Source: Selenomonas sp.
Lineage (GTDB): Bacteria; Bacillota; Negativicutes; Selenomonadales; Selenomonadaceae
Assembly: GCF_022771645.1 (NCBI RefSeq)
Contig: NZ_JALFCU010000044.1
Coordinates: 1-35,081, forward strand
Length of the DNA stretch: 35,081 nucleotides
Reading direction: 5' to 3'
Under the pieces are notes generated by a model that saw only the letters and a program-made list of their open reading frames with translations, made no database searches and was not told where the DNA came from. Below, piece after piece: positions 8,330 to 15,711 of the stretch. Positions within the stretch are counted from its first letter, which is position 1; every line of letters begins with the position of its first letter. The position numbers and the translations under genes are program-made.

Positions 8330-8362
8330 TCCCGTGTAGAAATGGTCTACACGGGATTTTTT
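8330..8362 (+). terminator. terminator of the Panacea gene pair
   Basis: A perfect 11-bp stem TCCCGTGTAGA / TCTACACGGGA encloses AATGG and ends in six T. It isolates the pair from the next gene, whose start lies only 22 bp beyond. Confidence 0.9.
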
Positions 8363-8384
8363 GAGCGGAAGCGTGGTGAAGTGC

Positions 8385-9827
8385 ATGAAGATGCCGACGG
8401 GCGAGTCGAAGCGCGTCGAGTACAAGGTGGCCGTGCCAGAGAGCAGCGAGAAATATATGAAGACCGTCGTCGCATTTGCGAACACGCAGGGCGGGCGGCT
8501 GGTGTTCGGCGTCGATGACAAGACGCTCGACGTTGTTGGCATGGACGAAGAGACGATTTTCCAAACGATGGATGCGCTCACGAATGCGATTTCGGACAGT
8601 TGCGAGCCGCGCATCGTGCCGAATGTCACGATGCAATCGGTCGGCGGCAAGACGCTCATCGTCGTGGAGATTCTGCCCGGCATGATGCGGCCGTATTACA
8701 TCCGGTCGAAAGGCATGGTGAACGGCACGTTCACGCGCGTTGCGGGAACATCGCGGCTCGTTTCGCGCGAAATGCTGAAGGAGCTCATCCTTGAAGGACA
8801 GAACCGATTCTTTGATTCTGAGCCGTGCGAAGGGCTGGCAGCCACGGACGCGGACATCACTGCGCTTTGTTCATCTCTCAAAGAGACGGCAGTTCGAAAC
8901 ACCGTCGAAGAAAAGGACAAGCTCGCTGTCAAAGACGTCACGCCGAATGTCCTGCGTTCGTGGGGCGTGCTCACGGAGCACGAGGGGAAGATCGTGCCGA
9001 CGAATGCATTTGCTCTCCTGACGGGGCGGATGATGTTCCAGCCGGTTGTCCAGTGCGGGATTTTCAAAGGCACGACGCGCGGGTATTTTGTCGATCGCCG
9101 CGAGTTCGGCGGCTCCGTCCAAGACCAGATGGAAGCGGCGTACCAATACGTGCGCGAGAAAATCAATCGCGGAATGCGCCTTGTGGGCGTCTATCGGCAG
9201 GATGTCTATGAGCTCCCGATGGCCAGCGTCCGCGAGCTCATCGCGAATGCGGTCGTGCATCGCTCGTATCTGGAAACGGGCAACATCCAGGTTGCGTTGT
9301 TCGATGATCGATTGGAAGTCACGTCACCGGGCGGCCTCATGACGGGCGTGACGATCGAGCAGATGAAAGCAGGATATTCGAAGCCGCGCAATCGTGCGCT
9401 GGCGAATGCGTTTGCCTACATGAACCTGATTGAGAAATGGGGCAGCGGCATCCCGAACATGGTTCGGGATTGCAAAGCGTATGGATTGCCGGATCTTGAG
9501 TTCATCGATTTCGAGAGTGCGATTCGCATCAATATGTATCGGAAAACTACCCAGTCGAATGGAACTCCCCAGTTTACTACCCAGTTGCCAAAAACCACCC
9601 AGTTTACTACCCGATACGATACCCCAGTTTTGACGCTAAAGGAACAAAAGCTTTTGCAGGTGATTCAAGAGCATCCAGAAATGGGACAAAAAAAGTTCGC
9701 GGAAGAATTGGAGTGGACAGTTGACCAAGTAAAATACTATTTAAGAAAATTAACAAAGATGAATATTGTGCATCATGTCGGAACATCCCGAAAGGGACAT
9801 TGGGAAGTCATGAACAAAAAATCGTAA
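8385..9827 (+). CDS. AlbA_2 / RecG-like ATP-binding protein with C-terminal winged helix
   Basis: This 480-residue protein has an N-terminal AlbA_2 domain (formerly AAA_4; ESKRVEYKVAV, then VVAFANTQGGRLVFGVDD). A HATPase_c_4 region centres on VRELIANAVVHRSY and EKWGSGIPNM (about residues 280-370). A low-complexity TTQ-rich linker follows (about 386-410), then a winged helix with QKKFAEELEWTVDQVKYYLRKL. Such proteins are usually annotated as putative transcriptional regulators or helicase-related; the true role is not established. The start is uncertain: a TTG at 8361 overlaps the previous terminator, so the ATG at 8385 is preferred, though its ribosome site is weak. The stop is 13 bp before the flavin reductase gene. 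A second protein of similar build lies at 17163. Confidence 0.82.
   Translation: MKMPTGESKRVEYKVAVPESSEKYMKTVVAFANTQGGRLVFGVDDKTLDVVGMDEETIFQTMDALTNAISDSCEPRIVPNVTMQSVGGKTLIVVEILPGMMRPYYIRSKGMVNGTFTRVAGTSRLVSREMLKELILEGQNRFFDSEPCEGLAATDADITALCSSLKETAVRNTVEEKDKLAVKDVTPNVLRSWGVLTEHEGKIVPTNAFALLTGRMMFQPVVQCGIFKGTTRGYFVDRREFGGSVQDQMEAAYQYVREKINRGMRLVGVYRQDVYELPMASVRELIANAVVHRSYLETGNIQVALFDDRLEVTSPGGLMTGVTIEQMKAGYSKPRNRALANAFAYMNLIEKWGSGIPNMVRDCKAYGLPDLEFIDFESAIRINMYRKTTQSNGTPQFTTQLPKTTQFTTRYDTPVLTLKEQKLLQVIQEHPEMGQKKFAEELEWTVDQVKYYLRKLTKMNIVHHVGTSRKGHWEVMNKKS
9564..9612 (+). repeat. short direct repeat encoding the TTQ linker
   Basis: The 15-base unit CCCAGTTTACTACCC occurs at 9568-9582 and again at 9598-9612, 30 bp apart and in frame. 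Degenerate relatives lie at 9546 and 9620. It encodes TTQ/QFTTQ motifs in the linker between the ATPase-like and winged-helix parts of the host gene. Confidence 0.8.
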
Positions 9828-9840
9828 AGGAGCAACCATC

Positions 9841-10359
9841 ATGAAAGAACACATCGACGTACTGGCAAATGCAAAGGAAATCCTCGAGGCTGTGAAGACG
9901 GGCGTATTGCTCGTGACGAAGGACGGTGAGAAGGTCAATGCGATGACGATCTCTTGGGGTGCTTTGGGCATCGACTGGCGGCATCCGACGTTTACGACGT
10001 ATGTGCGTGAGAGCCGGTTCACGAAGGGCATCCTCGACAAGACGGGCGTGTTCAACATCGCGATCGGCGCGGGCGAGGACGCGAAAAAGGTGCTCGGCGT
10101 CTGCGGATCGAAGAGCGGGCGCGACATGGACAAGGTGAAGGAATGCGGCCTGACGCTCGTCGATGGCGAGGTCACGGGCGTGCCGGCCATCGAGGAGTTC
10201 CCGCTGACGCTCGAATGCAAGGTCGTTTTCAAAGAGCTCAAAGACCCGATGGCGATGACGGCGGCGAACCGCGAGCAGTTCTATCCCGAGACGGACGGCA
10301 AGCGCGACAACCACATCATCTACGAGGGCGAGATCGTCGCGGCTTACCGGGTGAAATAA
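9841..10359 (+). CDS. flavin reductase / flavoredoxin-like protein
   Basis: This 172-residue protein belongs to the FMN-binding split-barrel flavin reductase family. The N-terminal half reads VKTGVLLVTKDGEKVNAMTISWGALG, followed by RESRFTKGILDKTGVFNIAI, the usual flavin-binding strands. It probably binds FMN and passes electrons in the cytoplasm; its partner is unknown. AAAGGAG lies 9 nt before the ATG and overlaps the end of the upstream regulator gene. Its stop TAA directly abuts the ATG of the endonuclease IV gene, so the two are translated together. Confidence 0.85.
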   Translation: MKEHIDVLANAKEILEAVKTGVLLVTKDGEKVNAMTISWGALGIDWRHPTFTTYVRESRFTKGILDKTGVFNIAIGAGEDAKKVLGVCGSKSGRDMDKVKECGLTLVDGEVTGVPAIEEFPLTLECKVVFKELKDPMAMTAANREQFYPETDGKRDNHIIYEGEIVAAYRVK

Positions 10360-11196
10360 ATGGGCGCATTCTACATCGGCTGTCACTTGTCGTCCTCGAA
10401 AGGCTACGCGGCCATGGGCAAGGCCGCGCTGGATCTCGACGCGACGACGTTCGCGTTTTTCACGCGCAATCCGCGCGGCGGCAAGGCGAAGGACATCGAC
10501 GCGGACGACGCGGCGCAGCTGCGCAATCTGATGAAAGAACACGCGTTCGGCCCGATTGTCGCGCACGCGCCGTACACGATGAACGCCTGCGCGGCAAAGG
10601 AGAACCTGCGGACGTTCGCAGAATCCATGATGGCGGACGACCTCGTGCGCATGGAGGCGACGCCGCACCAATACTACAACTTCCATCCCGGCAGCCACGT
10701 CGGGCAGGGCGTGGAGCAGGGTGTGGAGCTCATCGCGGCGCAGCTGAACCGCGTCTTAAAGCCGGAGCAGACGACGACCGTGCTCCTCGAGACGATGGCG
10801 GGCAAGGGCTCGGAAATCGGGCGGACGTTCGAGGAGCTCCGCGCCATCATCGACCGCGTCGAGCTTGGAGATCACCTCGGCGTCTGCTTTGACACCTGCC
10901 ACGTCTGGGATGCGGGCTACGATATCGTCAGTAACCTCGACGGCGTGCTGACGCAGTTCGACAACATCATCGGCCTCAGCCGCCTGCGTGCTGTGCATCT
11001 CAACGACAGCATGAACGTCTGCGGCGCGCACAAAGACCGCCATGCGAAAATCGGCGAGGGCGAGATCGGCCTCGCTGCGCTCACTCGCGTCATCAACCAC
11101 GAGGCGCTCCGCGATCTGCCGTTTATCTTGGAGACGCCGAACGATGCGGCGGGCTATGCGAAAGAAATTGCGCTGCTGAGAGAAAAGAGGAACTAA
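10360..11196 (+). CDS. nfo: deoxyribonuclease IV (AP endonuclease)
   Basis: This 278-residue TIM-barrel enzyme cleaves DNA 5' to abasic sites in base excision repair. The family's metal ligands are seen in FGPIVAHAPYTMN, YNFHPGSHVGQG, VLLETMAGKG, CFDTCHVWDAGYD, VHLNDSM and FILETPN, in the normal order and spacing. Length matches the bacterial enzyme. It begins with no gap after the flavin reductase, without its own clear ribosome site, so it depends on upstream translation. The Sel1-repeat gene follows 3 bp later. Confidence 0.95.
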   Translation: MGAFYIGCHLSSSKGYAAMGKAALDLDATTFAFFTRNPRGGKAKDIDADDAAQLRNLMKEHAFGPIVAHAPYTMNACAAKENLRTFAESMMADDLVRMEATPHQYYNFHPGSHVGQGVEQGVELIAAQLNRVLKPEQTTTVLLETMAGKGSEIGRTFEELRAIIDRVELGDHLGVCFDTCHVWDAGYDIVSNLDGVLTQFDNIIGLSRLRAVHLNDSMNVCGAHKDRHAKIGEGEIGLAALTRVINHEALRDLPFILETPNDAAGYAKEIALLREKRN

Positions 11197-11199
11197 GCG

Positions 11200-12759
11200 A
11201 TGACAGCACGTGTGTTTACCGTTGACCAGATGAAGAAGATCGCGCGCTACGAGGAGACGTTCGGCTTTGAGGAAAAGCACATCTCGCTCGACCAGCTGCG
11301 CGCGCAGTTTGCGGAGTATTCGTTCCCCGAGCCGTACCAGATGACGCTCGAGGATTTGCAGGCGGCGCTCGGCAACATCCAGCACAAGAACCCGACGGTC
11401 TACGATGCGATTTTCGCGTGGTGGTATCCGATTTACCATCTCGCGCCGTTCGGCGTGCTCCAGGCGTCGGGCTTTGACGAGCAGACGAAAAAGGAGCGCA
11501 CGGATCGCGTGCGCGGGCTCATCGTCGATGAGTGCGACGTGTTTTACCGCGTGTGGACGCTCATCGGCGGCATGCCGCAGAAGGATTACCACACGGCCAT
11601 CGCGCTCGAAGAAGACCTCGCCATCGCGATGGAGATCATCCGCTGGTATCTCGAGGAAAAGGACAAGCCCGTGACGGAGCGCTCGTTCTCGTACTGGGAC
11701 AAGCTCGGCTTTTTGAAAAAATACGAGAAGAAAGAGTGGCTCGCCGCTGCGAACGACCGCGAGCTCGCGATCTGCCGGACGTTCTGCGAGGAACTGGCGG
11801 CGGACGGCAACGAGACGGCGCTCGCGCTGACGGCCGAGGCGTGCCGCAAGGGCAACCGGCTGTACGACAAGGACGTCAACGTCGCGTACGCCTGCTACAT
11901 GACGCTCTGGGAGACGACGCACAGCCCGGCGTACGCGCGCGAGCTCGGCAAGTTTGCGCGCGACGGCATCGGCATGGCGGAAGGGCAGCCGGACATCGCG
12001 CTCGCCGTGAAATTTTTGACGATCGGCACGATCTACGGCGATCACGAAAGCATGAACGAGCTCGCGGAGCTCCTCGTCGACGGCAACGGCACGCTGCAGA
12101 GCCCGGAGACGGCGCACGAGCTCCATCGCCGCGTCTACGAGGACGAGCGCGCCGCGTTCGTCGCGGGCGAGAAGGACACGCATTTCATCGCGGCCGCGAA
12201 CCAGATGAGCCGCGACTATCAGGACGGCGTCGGCGTCGACGCCGACAACAAGGAGGCGTACCGCTACCAGGTTGAAGCGTACGCCGCGACGAAGGCGACG
12301 GGCGGGCAGGATGCGCAGTTCTCCGCGCGCCGCGACCTCCTCGCTGTGCAGAACAAGCTGCCGGACGGCTACCGCCGCGACGGCCTCGACCGCAAGCATC
12401 CCGAGATGTTCCGCCTGTTCGCGTCGGGCGGCGCGTACGCGGAGGTCACGGTCACGCAGGAAAAGGAGAACCGTTACATCATCAAGCTCGCGCGCAAGAG
12501 CCTCGACGGCGGCAAGCCCATGCCGATGCTCATCACGGAGCCGCGCTTCGGCACGAGCGTCATGCAGTCGGAGATCGTCATCGGCGGCCGCATCGGCCAG
12601 ACCGACCTCGTCGGCAAGGGCGCCGTCGCCTACGACCACGTCAAGTGGACGAAGGGCATCGACACGCCGGACCGCTTGATCTTCTACCGCGTCGGCAAGG
12701 CCGTCGGCTGGGTCGAGTTCGAGCGCTATCGTTTCCCAGCACCAGGAAAGGAAATGTAA
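11200..12759 (+). CDS. Sel1-repeat protein of unknown function
   Basis: This 519-residue soluble protein shows no signal peptide. Its middle (about residues 205-390) has the helical pattern and GxG/DGxGxx turns of Sel1-type TPR repeats: ARDGIGMAEGQPDIALAV, LLVDGNGTLQSPETAHEL and YQDGVGVDADNKEAYRY. The N-terminal 190 residues are helical and not recognised. The C-terminal 120 residues look beta-rich. Sel1 repeats generally mediate protein-protein contacts, so an adaptor role is possible, but no function is assigned. An AGAGGA ribosome site precedes the ATG. It is the last gene of the run from 8385. Confidence 0.75.
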   Translation: MTARVFTVDQMKKIARYEETFGFEEKHISLDQLRAQFAEYSFPEPYQMTLEDLQAALGNIQHKNPTVYDAIFAWWYPIYHLAPFGVLQASGFDEQTKKERTDRVRGLIVDECDVFYRVWTLIGGMPQKDYHTAIALEEDLAIAMEIIRWYLEEKDKPVTERSFSYWDKLGFLKKYEKKEWLAAANDRELAICRTFCEELAADGNETALALTAEACRKGNRLYDKDVNVAYACYMTLWETTHSPAYARELGKFARDGIGMAEGQPDIALAVKFLTIGTIYGDHESMNELAELLVDGNGTLQSPETAHELHRRVYEDERAAFVAGEKDTHFIAAANQMSRDYQDGVGVDADNKEAYRYQVEAYAATKATGGQDAQFSARRDLLAVQNKLPDGYRRDGLDRKHPEMFRLFASGGAYAEVTVTQEKENRYIIKLARKSLDGGKPMPMLITEPRFGTSVMQSEIVIGGRIGQTDLVGKGAVAYDHVKWTKGIDTPDRLIFYRVGKAVGWVEFERYRFPAPGKEM

Positions 12760-12766
12760 TTTTCGC

Positions 12767-12796
12767 TTGCCAGTCCTCTGTATTCCATGGTAAGAT
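12767..12796 (+). promoter_or_regulatory. candidate promoter ahead of the ArsB/NhaD permease leader
   Basis: TTGCCA (12767-12772), an 18-bp spacer and TAAGAT (12791-12796) would start transcription near 12803. That is upstream of the hairpin at 12826-12855, which would then lie inside the leader of the permease gene. Confidence 0.4.
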
Positions 12797-12825
12797 GAAA
12801 GCAAATAAAAAAGCGGGTACCTCAA

Positions 12826-12862
12826 GGCGGAGTCTGTTCACGGACAGGCTCCGTCTATTTTT
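12826..12862 (+). terminator. terminator or leader attenuator
   Basis: GGCGGAGTCTGT pairs with ACAGGCTCCGTC (12 bp including one A.C mismatch and one wobble) around TCACGG, followed by TATTTTT. It ends the operon from 8385-12759 and, if the promoter at 12767 is real, could also attenuate the permease gene. Confidence 0.75.
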
Positions 12863-12908
12863 ATGACAGAGGCCGCTCAACATCATGTACAGGAGGCGTT
12901 ATCTCTCT

Positions 12909-14186
12909 ATGGAAGTTTTGGCCGGTATTGTTTTTATTTTGATGTACGTCGTCATTGTTTCGGAAAAGATCCACCGGACGGTCGCGGCTGTGCTCGGTGC
13001 GCTCGTCATGCTCTATGCGGGCGTGCTCAGCATGGACACGGCGCTGCATCACGTCGATTTCAACACGCTCGGCTTGCTCGTCGGCATGATGGTGCTCGTC
13101 GGCGTCACGAGCCACACGGGGCTGTTCGACTACGTCGCTGTCTGGGCCGCGCAAAAGGCGAAGGCCGCGCCGCGGCGCATCCTCATCTACCTCGGCCTCA
13201 TCACGGCCGTCTTCTCGGGCTTCCTCGACAACGTCACGACGGTCCTCCTGATGGTGCCCGTGACGTTCTCCATCACGCAGAAGCTCCGCATCTCGCCGAT
13301 GCCGTTCCTCCTGACGCAGATCATCGCGTCGAACATCGGCGGCACGGCAACGCTCATCGGCGACCCGCCGAACATCATGATCGGCAGCGCGGCGCGCGAG
13401 CTCACGTTCCTAGCGTTCATCGAAAACCTCGCGCCTATCGCGTTCCTCAATCTCTTCGTCGTCATCTTCATCATGGAGGCGATTTACCGCAAGCAGCTCC
13501 AGACGAAGCCGGAGCTCCAGGCGGAAGTCATGTCCATGGACGCGGGGAAGTGCATCAAGGATAAACGCCTGCTCGTGAAATCGCTGTTTGTCCTTGCACT
13601 CACGGTGCTCGGCTTTTTCACGCACTCCATGCTCGGCCTCGAGTCCGCGCTCATCGCGCTCGGCGGCGGCTTCCTCTTGCTGCTGCTCGCGGGCGGCAGT
13701 GCGCACCTCGTCGAGCACGCGATGAAATCCGTCGAATGGGCGACCATCTTTTTCTTCATCGGCCTGTTCATCGCCGTCGGCGGCCTCGTCGAGACAGGCA
13801 TCATCCGCGACCTCGCAACGATGGCCATCGAGGTCACGGGCGGCGACGTCACGGCGACGTCGCTCCTCGTGCTCTGGCTCTCGGCCATCGTCTCGTCCGT
13901 GCTCGACAACATCCCGTTCGTCGCGACGATGATCCCGCTCATCCAGAACATGGGCGCGATGGGCGTCTCGAACCTCGATCCCGTCTGGTGGAGCCTCGCG
14001 CTCGGCGCGTGCCTCGGCGGCAACGGCACGCTCGTCGGCGCATCCGCGAACCTCATCGTCGCCGGCCTCGCGGCCGAACGCGGCGTGAAGATCACGTTTC
14101 TCCGCTACCTCTGGATCGGTTTCCCCATCATGCTCTTGACCATCGTGCTCTCGACGGTGTACGTCTATCTGCGCTATCTGATGTGA
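12909..14186 (+). CDS. ArsB/NhaD-family ion permease
   Basis: This 425-residue inner-membrane protein of the ion transporter superfamily has about eleven hydrophobic segments. The family's paired signatures are VFSGFLDNVTTVLLMVPVT with IGGTATLIGDPPNIMIG in the first half, and VLDNIPFVATMIPL with GGNGTLVGASANLI in the second, reflecting the internal inverted repeat. Related proteins carry out Na+/H+ antiport, arsenite efflux or anion transport; the substrate cannot be fixed here, and no ars genes are nearby. AGGAGG (12891-12896) precedes the ATG at 12909 by 12 nt; an upstream ATG at 12885 lacks a ribosome site. Confidence 0.87.
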   Translation: MEVLAGIVFILMYVVIVSEKIHRTVAAVLGALVMLYAGVLSMDTALHHVDFNTLGLLVGMMVLVGVTSHTGLFDYVAVWAAQKAKAAPRRILIYLGLITAVFSGFLDNVTTVLLMVPVTFSITQKLRISPMPFLLTQIIASNIGGTATLIGDPPNIMIGSAARELTFLAFIENLAPIAFLNLFVVIFIMEAIYRKQLQTKPELQAEVMSMDAGKCIKDKRLLVKSLFVLALTVLGFFTHSMLGLESALIALGGGFLLLLLAGGSAHLVEHAMKSVEWATIFFFIGLFIAVGGLVETGIIRDLATMAIEVTGGDVTATSLLVLWLSAIVSSVLDNIPFVATMIPLIQNMGAMGVSNLDPVWWSLALGACLGGNGTLVGASANLIVAGLAAERGVKITFLRYLWIGFPIMLLTIVLSTVYVYLRYLM

Positions 14187-14198
14187 TTTCATAAAACG

Positions 14199-14241
14199 AT
14201 CCCGTTCCCGCGTCCTTCGGATGTGTGGAACGGGATTTTTG
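14199..14241 (+). terminator. terminator of the ArsB/NhaD-family gene
   Basis: ATCCCGTTCC (14199-14208) pairs with GGAACGGGAT (14227-14236) around an inner GTCC/GGAT hairpin, then five T. Confidence 0.88.
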
Positions 14242-14263
14242 CGTTTTGGGGACGAATAACCGC

Positions 14264-14292
14264 TTGACAGATAATTTTCAGAGTTGTAATAT
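14264..14292 (+). promoter_or_regulatory. promoter of the BASS-family transporter
   Basis: TTGACA (14264-14269), a 17-bp spacer and TAATAT (14287-14292) form a near-perfect sigma-70 promoter. A perfect palindrome overlaps its -10 end and start point. Confidence 0.88.
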
Positions 14293-14302
14293 TGTATACA
14301 AT
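14291..14302 (+). promoter_or_regulatory. palindromic operator ATTGTATACAAT
   Basis: A 12-base perfect palindrome overlaps the -10 and the likely transcription start of the BASS transporter gene. The core GTATAC inside TTGTATACAA is a pattern typical of FadR/FCD-type GntR regulators. No such regulator gene lies beside it, so the binding protein is unknown. It differs from the tre operator, which has a four-base centre. Confidence 0.65.
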
Positions 14303-14328
14303 TTCGTGAGAAAGGAAGTCATCATTTC

Positions 14329-15288
14329 ATGAAGCAACTCGAAAAACTCAGCGGATTCATCTCCAAGTACATGGCGGTCTTCGTCATCCTCATCGCGGCC
14401 ATTGCGCTGTTCCAGCCATGGACATTTAAATGGGCGGCGCCGAAGATCACGATCCTCCTCGGCATCGTCATGTTCGGCATGGGCATGACGCTCCGACTCA
14501 AAGATTTCCAGCTCGTGTTCCAGCGTCCGCGCGACGTGTTCATCGGTGCGCTTGCGCAGTTCACGATCATGCCTGGGCTCGCGTGGCTGCTCGCGAAAGG
14601 CTTCGGCCTGCCGCCGGAGCTCGCGGCCGGCGTCATCCTTGTCGGCACGTGCCCGGGCGGCACGTCGTCGAACGTCATGACATACCTCGCGCGCGGCGAC
14701 GTCGCGCTCTCCGTCTCCATGACGATGACGACGACAATCCTCGCGCCGGTCGTGATGCCGCTCCTGACGTGGTGGCTCGCGGGCGAGTGGGTCGACATCT
14801 CGCTCTCGGCCATGATGCTTTCCATCGTGCAGGTTGTCATCGTGCCGATCGTCGCCGGCATCCTCATCAACACGTTCTTCGAGCGCACCGTGCAGAAGGT
14901 CGTGAAGCTTCTGCCGCTCGTTTCCGTTGTCGCCATCGTGCTCATCGTCGGCGGCGTCGTCGCCGTCAGCTCGCAGCGCATCATGGAGACGGGCCTCCTC
15001 ATCATGCTCGTCGTCATGCTCCACAACCTGCTCGGCTACGGCATCGGCTTTGCGCTCGCAAAGGCGCTTCACATGAACATGGCGAAGGCGAAAGCCATTT
15101 CCATCGAAGTCGGCATGCAGAACTCCGGCCTCGCGACGTCGCTCGCCATGATGCACTTCGGCGCAGCCGCCGCCATCCCGGGCGCAATCTTCTCCGTCTG
15201 GCACAACATCTCCGGCTCCCTCGCTGCGAACTACCTCGCCAGCCGTATGACGAAGGAAGAAGAGGGCGAAGCGCAGCTCGAAAGCTGA
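14329..15288 (+). CDS. bile acid:sodium symporter (BASS) family transporter
   Basis: This 319-residue membrane protein has nine to ten hydrophobic segments. It shows the family signatures GVILVGTCPGGTSSNVMTYLA and, near the C-terminus, ISIEVGMQNSGLATSLA, which line the Na+ and substrate sites. Bacterial members move organic anions such as pantoate, pyruvate or 2-keto acids as well as bile acids; the substrate here is not known. AAAGGAAG lies about 10 nt before the ATG. It is a single-gene unit with its own promoter and operator, and the next gene has a separate T-box promoter. Confidence 0.9.
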   Translation: MKQLEKLSGFISKYMAVFVILIAAIALFQPWTFKWAAPKITILLGIVMFGMGMTLRLKDFQLVFQRPRDVFIGALAQFTIMPGLAWLLAKGFGLPPELAAGVILVGTCPGGTSSNVMTYLARGDVALSVSMTMTTTILAPVVMPLLTWWLAGEWVDISLSAMMLSIVQVVIVPIVAGILINTFFERTVQKVVKLLPLVSVVAIVLIVGGVVAVSSQRIMETGLLIMLVVMLHNLLGYGIGFALAKALHMNMAKAKAISIEVGMQNSGLATSLAMMHFGAAAAIPGAIFSVWHNISGSLAANYLASRMTKEEEGEAQLES

Positions 15289-15317
15289 TGCGTTTCAGAA
15301 AAAGTTCCGAGAAACAC

Positions 15318-15346
15318 TTGACATAATTCCGTGACGGGTGTAAGGT
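15318..15346 (+). promoter_or_regulatory. promoter of the T-box-controlled MFS gene
   Basis: TTGACA (15318-15323), a 17-bp spacer and TAAGGT (15341-15346) place the start near 15353, giving a leader of about 360 nt before the MFS start codon. Confidence 0.75.
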
Positions 15347-15352
15347 ATACCC

Positions 15353-15669
15353 ATCGACGCGATACAGAAATGTAAATTTGTAAAGCACGATACACCATAG
15401 GAACACATCCGATGATAGGAACGAGTACCTTCCGGTCAAAACTTTCAGAGAGCCATCGTTTGCTGAGAGATGGCAGCGGAGACGGGAGCGAAAATCCTCC
15501 TTGAGGAGCGCGGCTGAACAACATGGTAAGCCAAGACGTCCGCCCCACGTTACAGGGGACGCGCATGGTAGTGCGTTGGCGAGTGCTCATGGCAGTGTTG
15601 CCATGGGAATTTGGGTGGTAACACGGAAACAAACGTCCGTCCCTTTCGAGGGGACGGGCGTTTTTATTT
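15353..15669 (+). ncRNA. T-box riboswitch leader
   Basis: Standard T-box elements appear in order: AGTA in the specifier loop (15424-15427), the AGAGAG bulge (15447-15452), the terminal-loop TGCTGAGAG (15461-15469), the specifier strand GAAAATCC (15490-15497), and the T-box GGGTGGTAACACGG (15613-15626). A competing terminator follows. The UGGU bulge (15616-15619) pairs with a tRNA whose discriminator base is A. The specifier codon reads ATC (Ile, 15494-15496) or, one register earlier, AAT (Asn). A typical tRNA-Ile has discriminator A and tRNA-Asn has G, which favours isoleucine. Uncharged tRNA would open the terminator and switch on the downstream MFS gene. Confidence 0.93.
15633..15669 (+). 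terminator. T-box terminator
   Basis: ACGTCCGTCCC (15633-15643) pairs with GGGACGGGCG (15651-15660), followed by five T. Its 5' arm lies just after the T-box sequence, as required for switching with the antiterminator. Confidence 0.9.
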
Positions 15670-15711
15670 TTCATCATTTATATTTTCATTTCATTTCTAG
15701 GAGGAATCATC

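Noticed and set aside
8361..8384. TTG start that would lengthen the first AlbA_2 protein by eight residues
   Set aside because: It overlaps the T-run of the preceding terminator and has no ribosome site.
10756..12825. Long minus-strand open frame (689 codons) opposite nfo and the Sel1 gene
   Set aside because: It is an arginine/alanine/valine-rich shadow of GC-rich genes, with no ribosome site or recognisable domain, and it opposes two supported genes.
12795..12866. Possible 23-codon leader peptide (MKANKKAGTS...) before the ArsB/NhaD-family gene
   Set aside because: Its ATG falls inside the candidate -10 hexamer and it lacks a convincing ribosome site; the bases are better explained as promoter and terminator.
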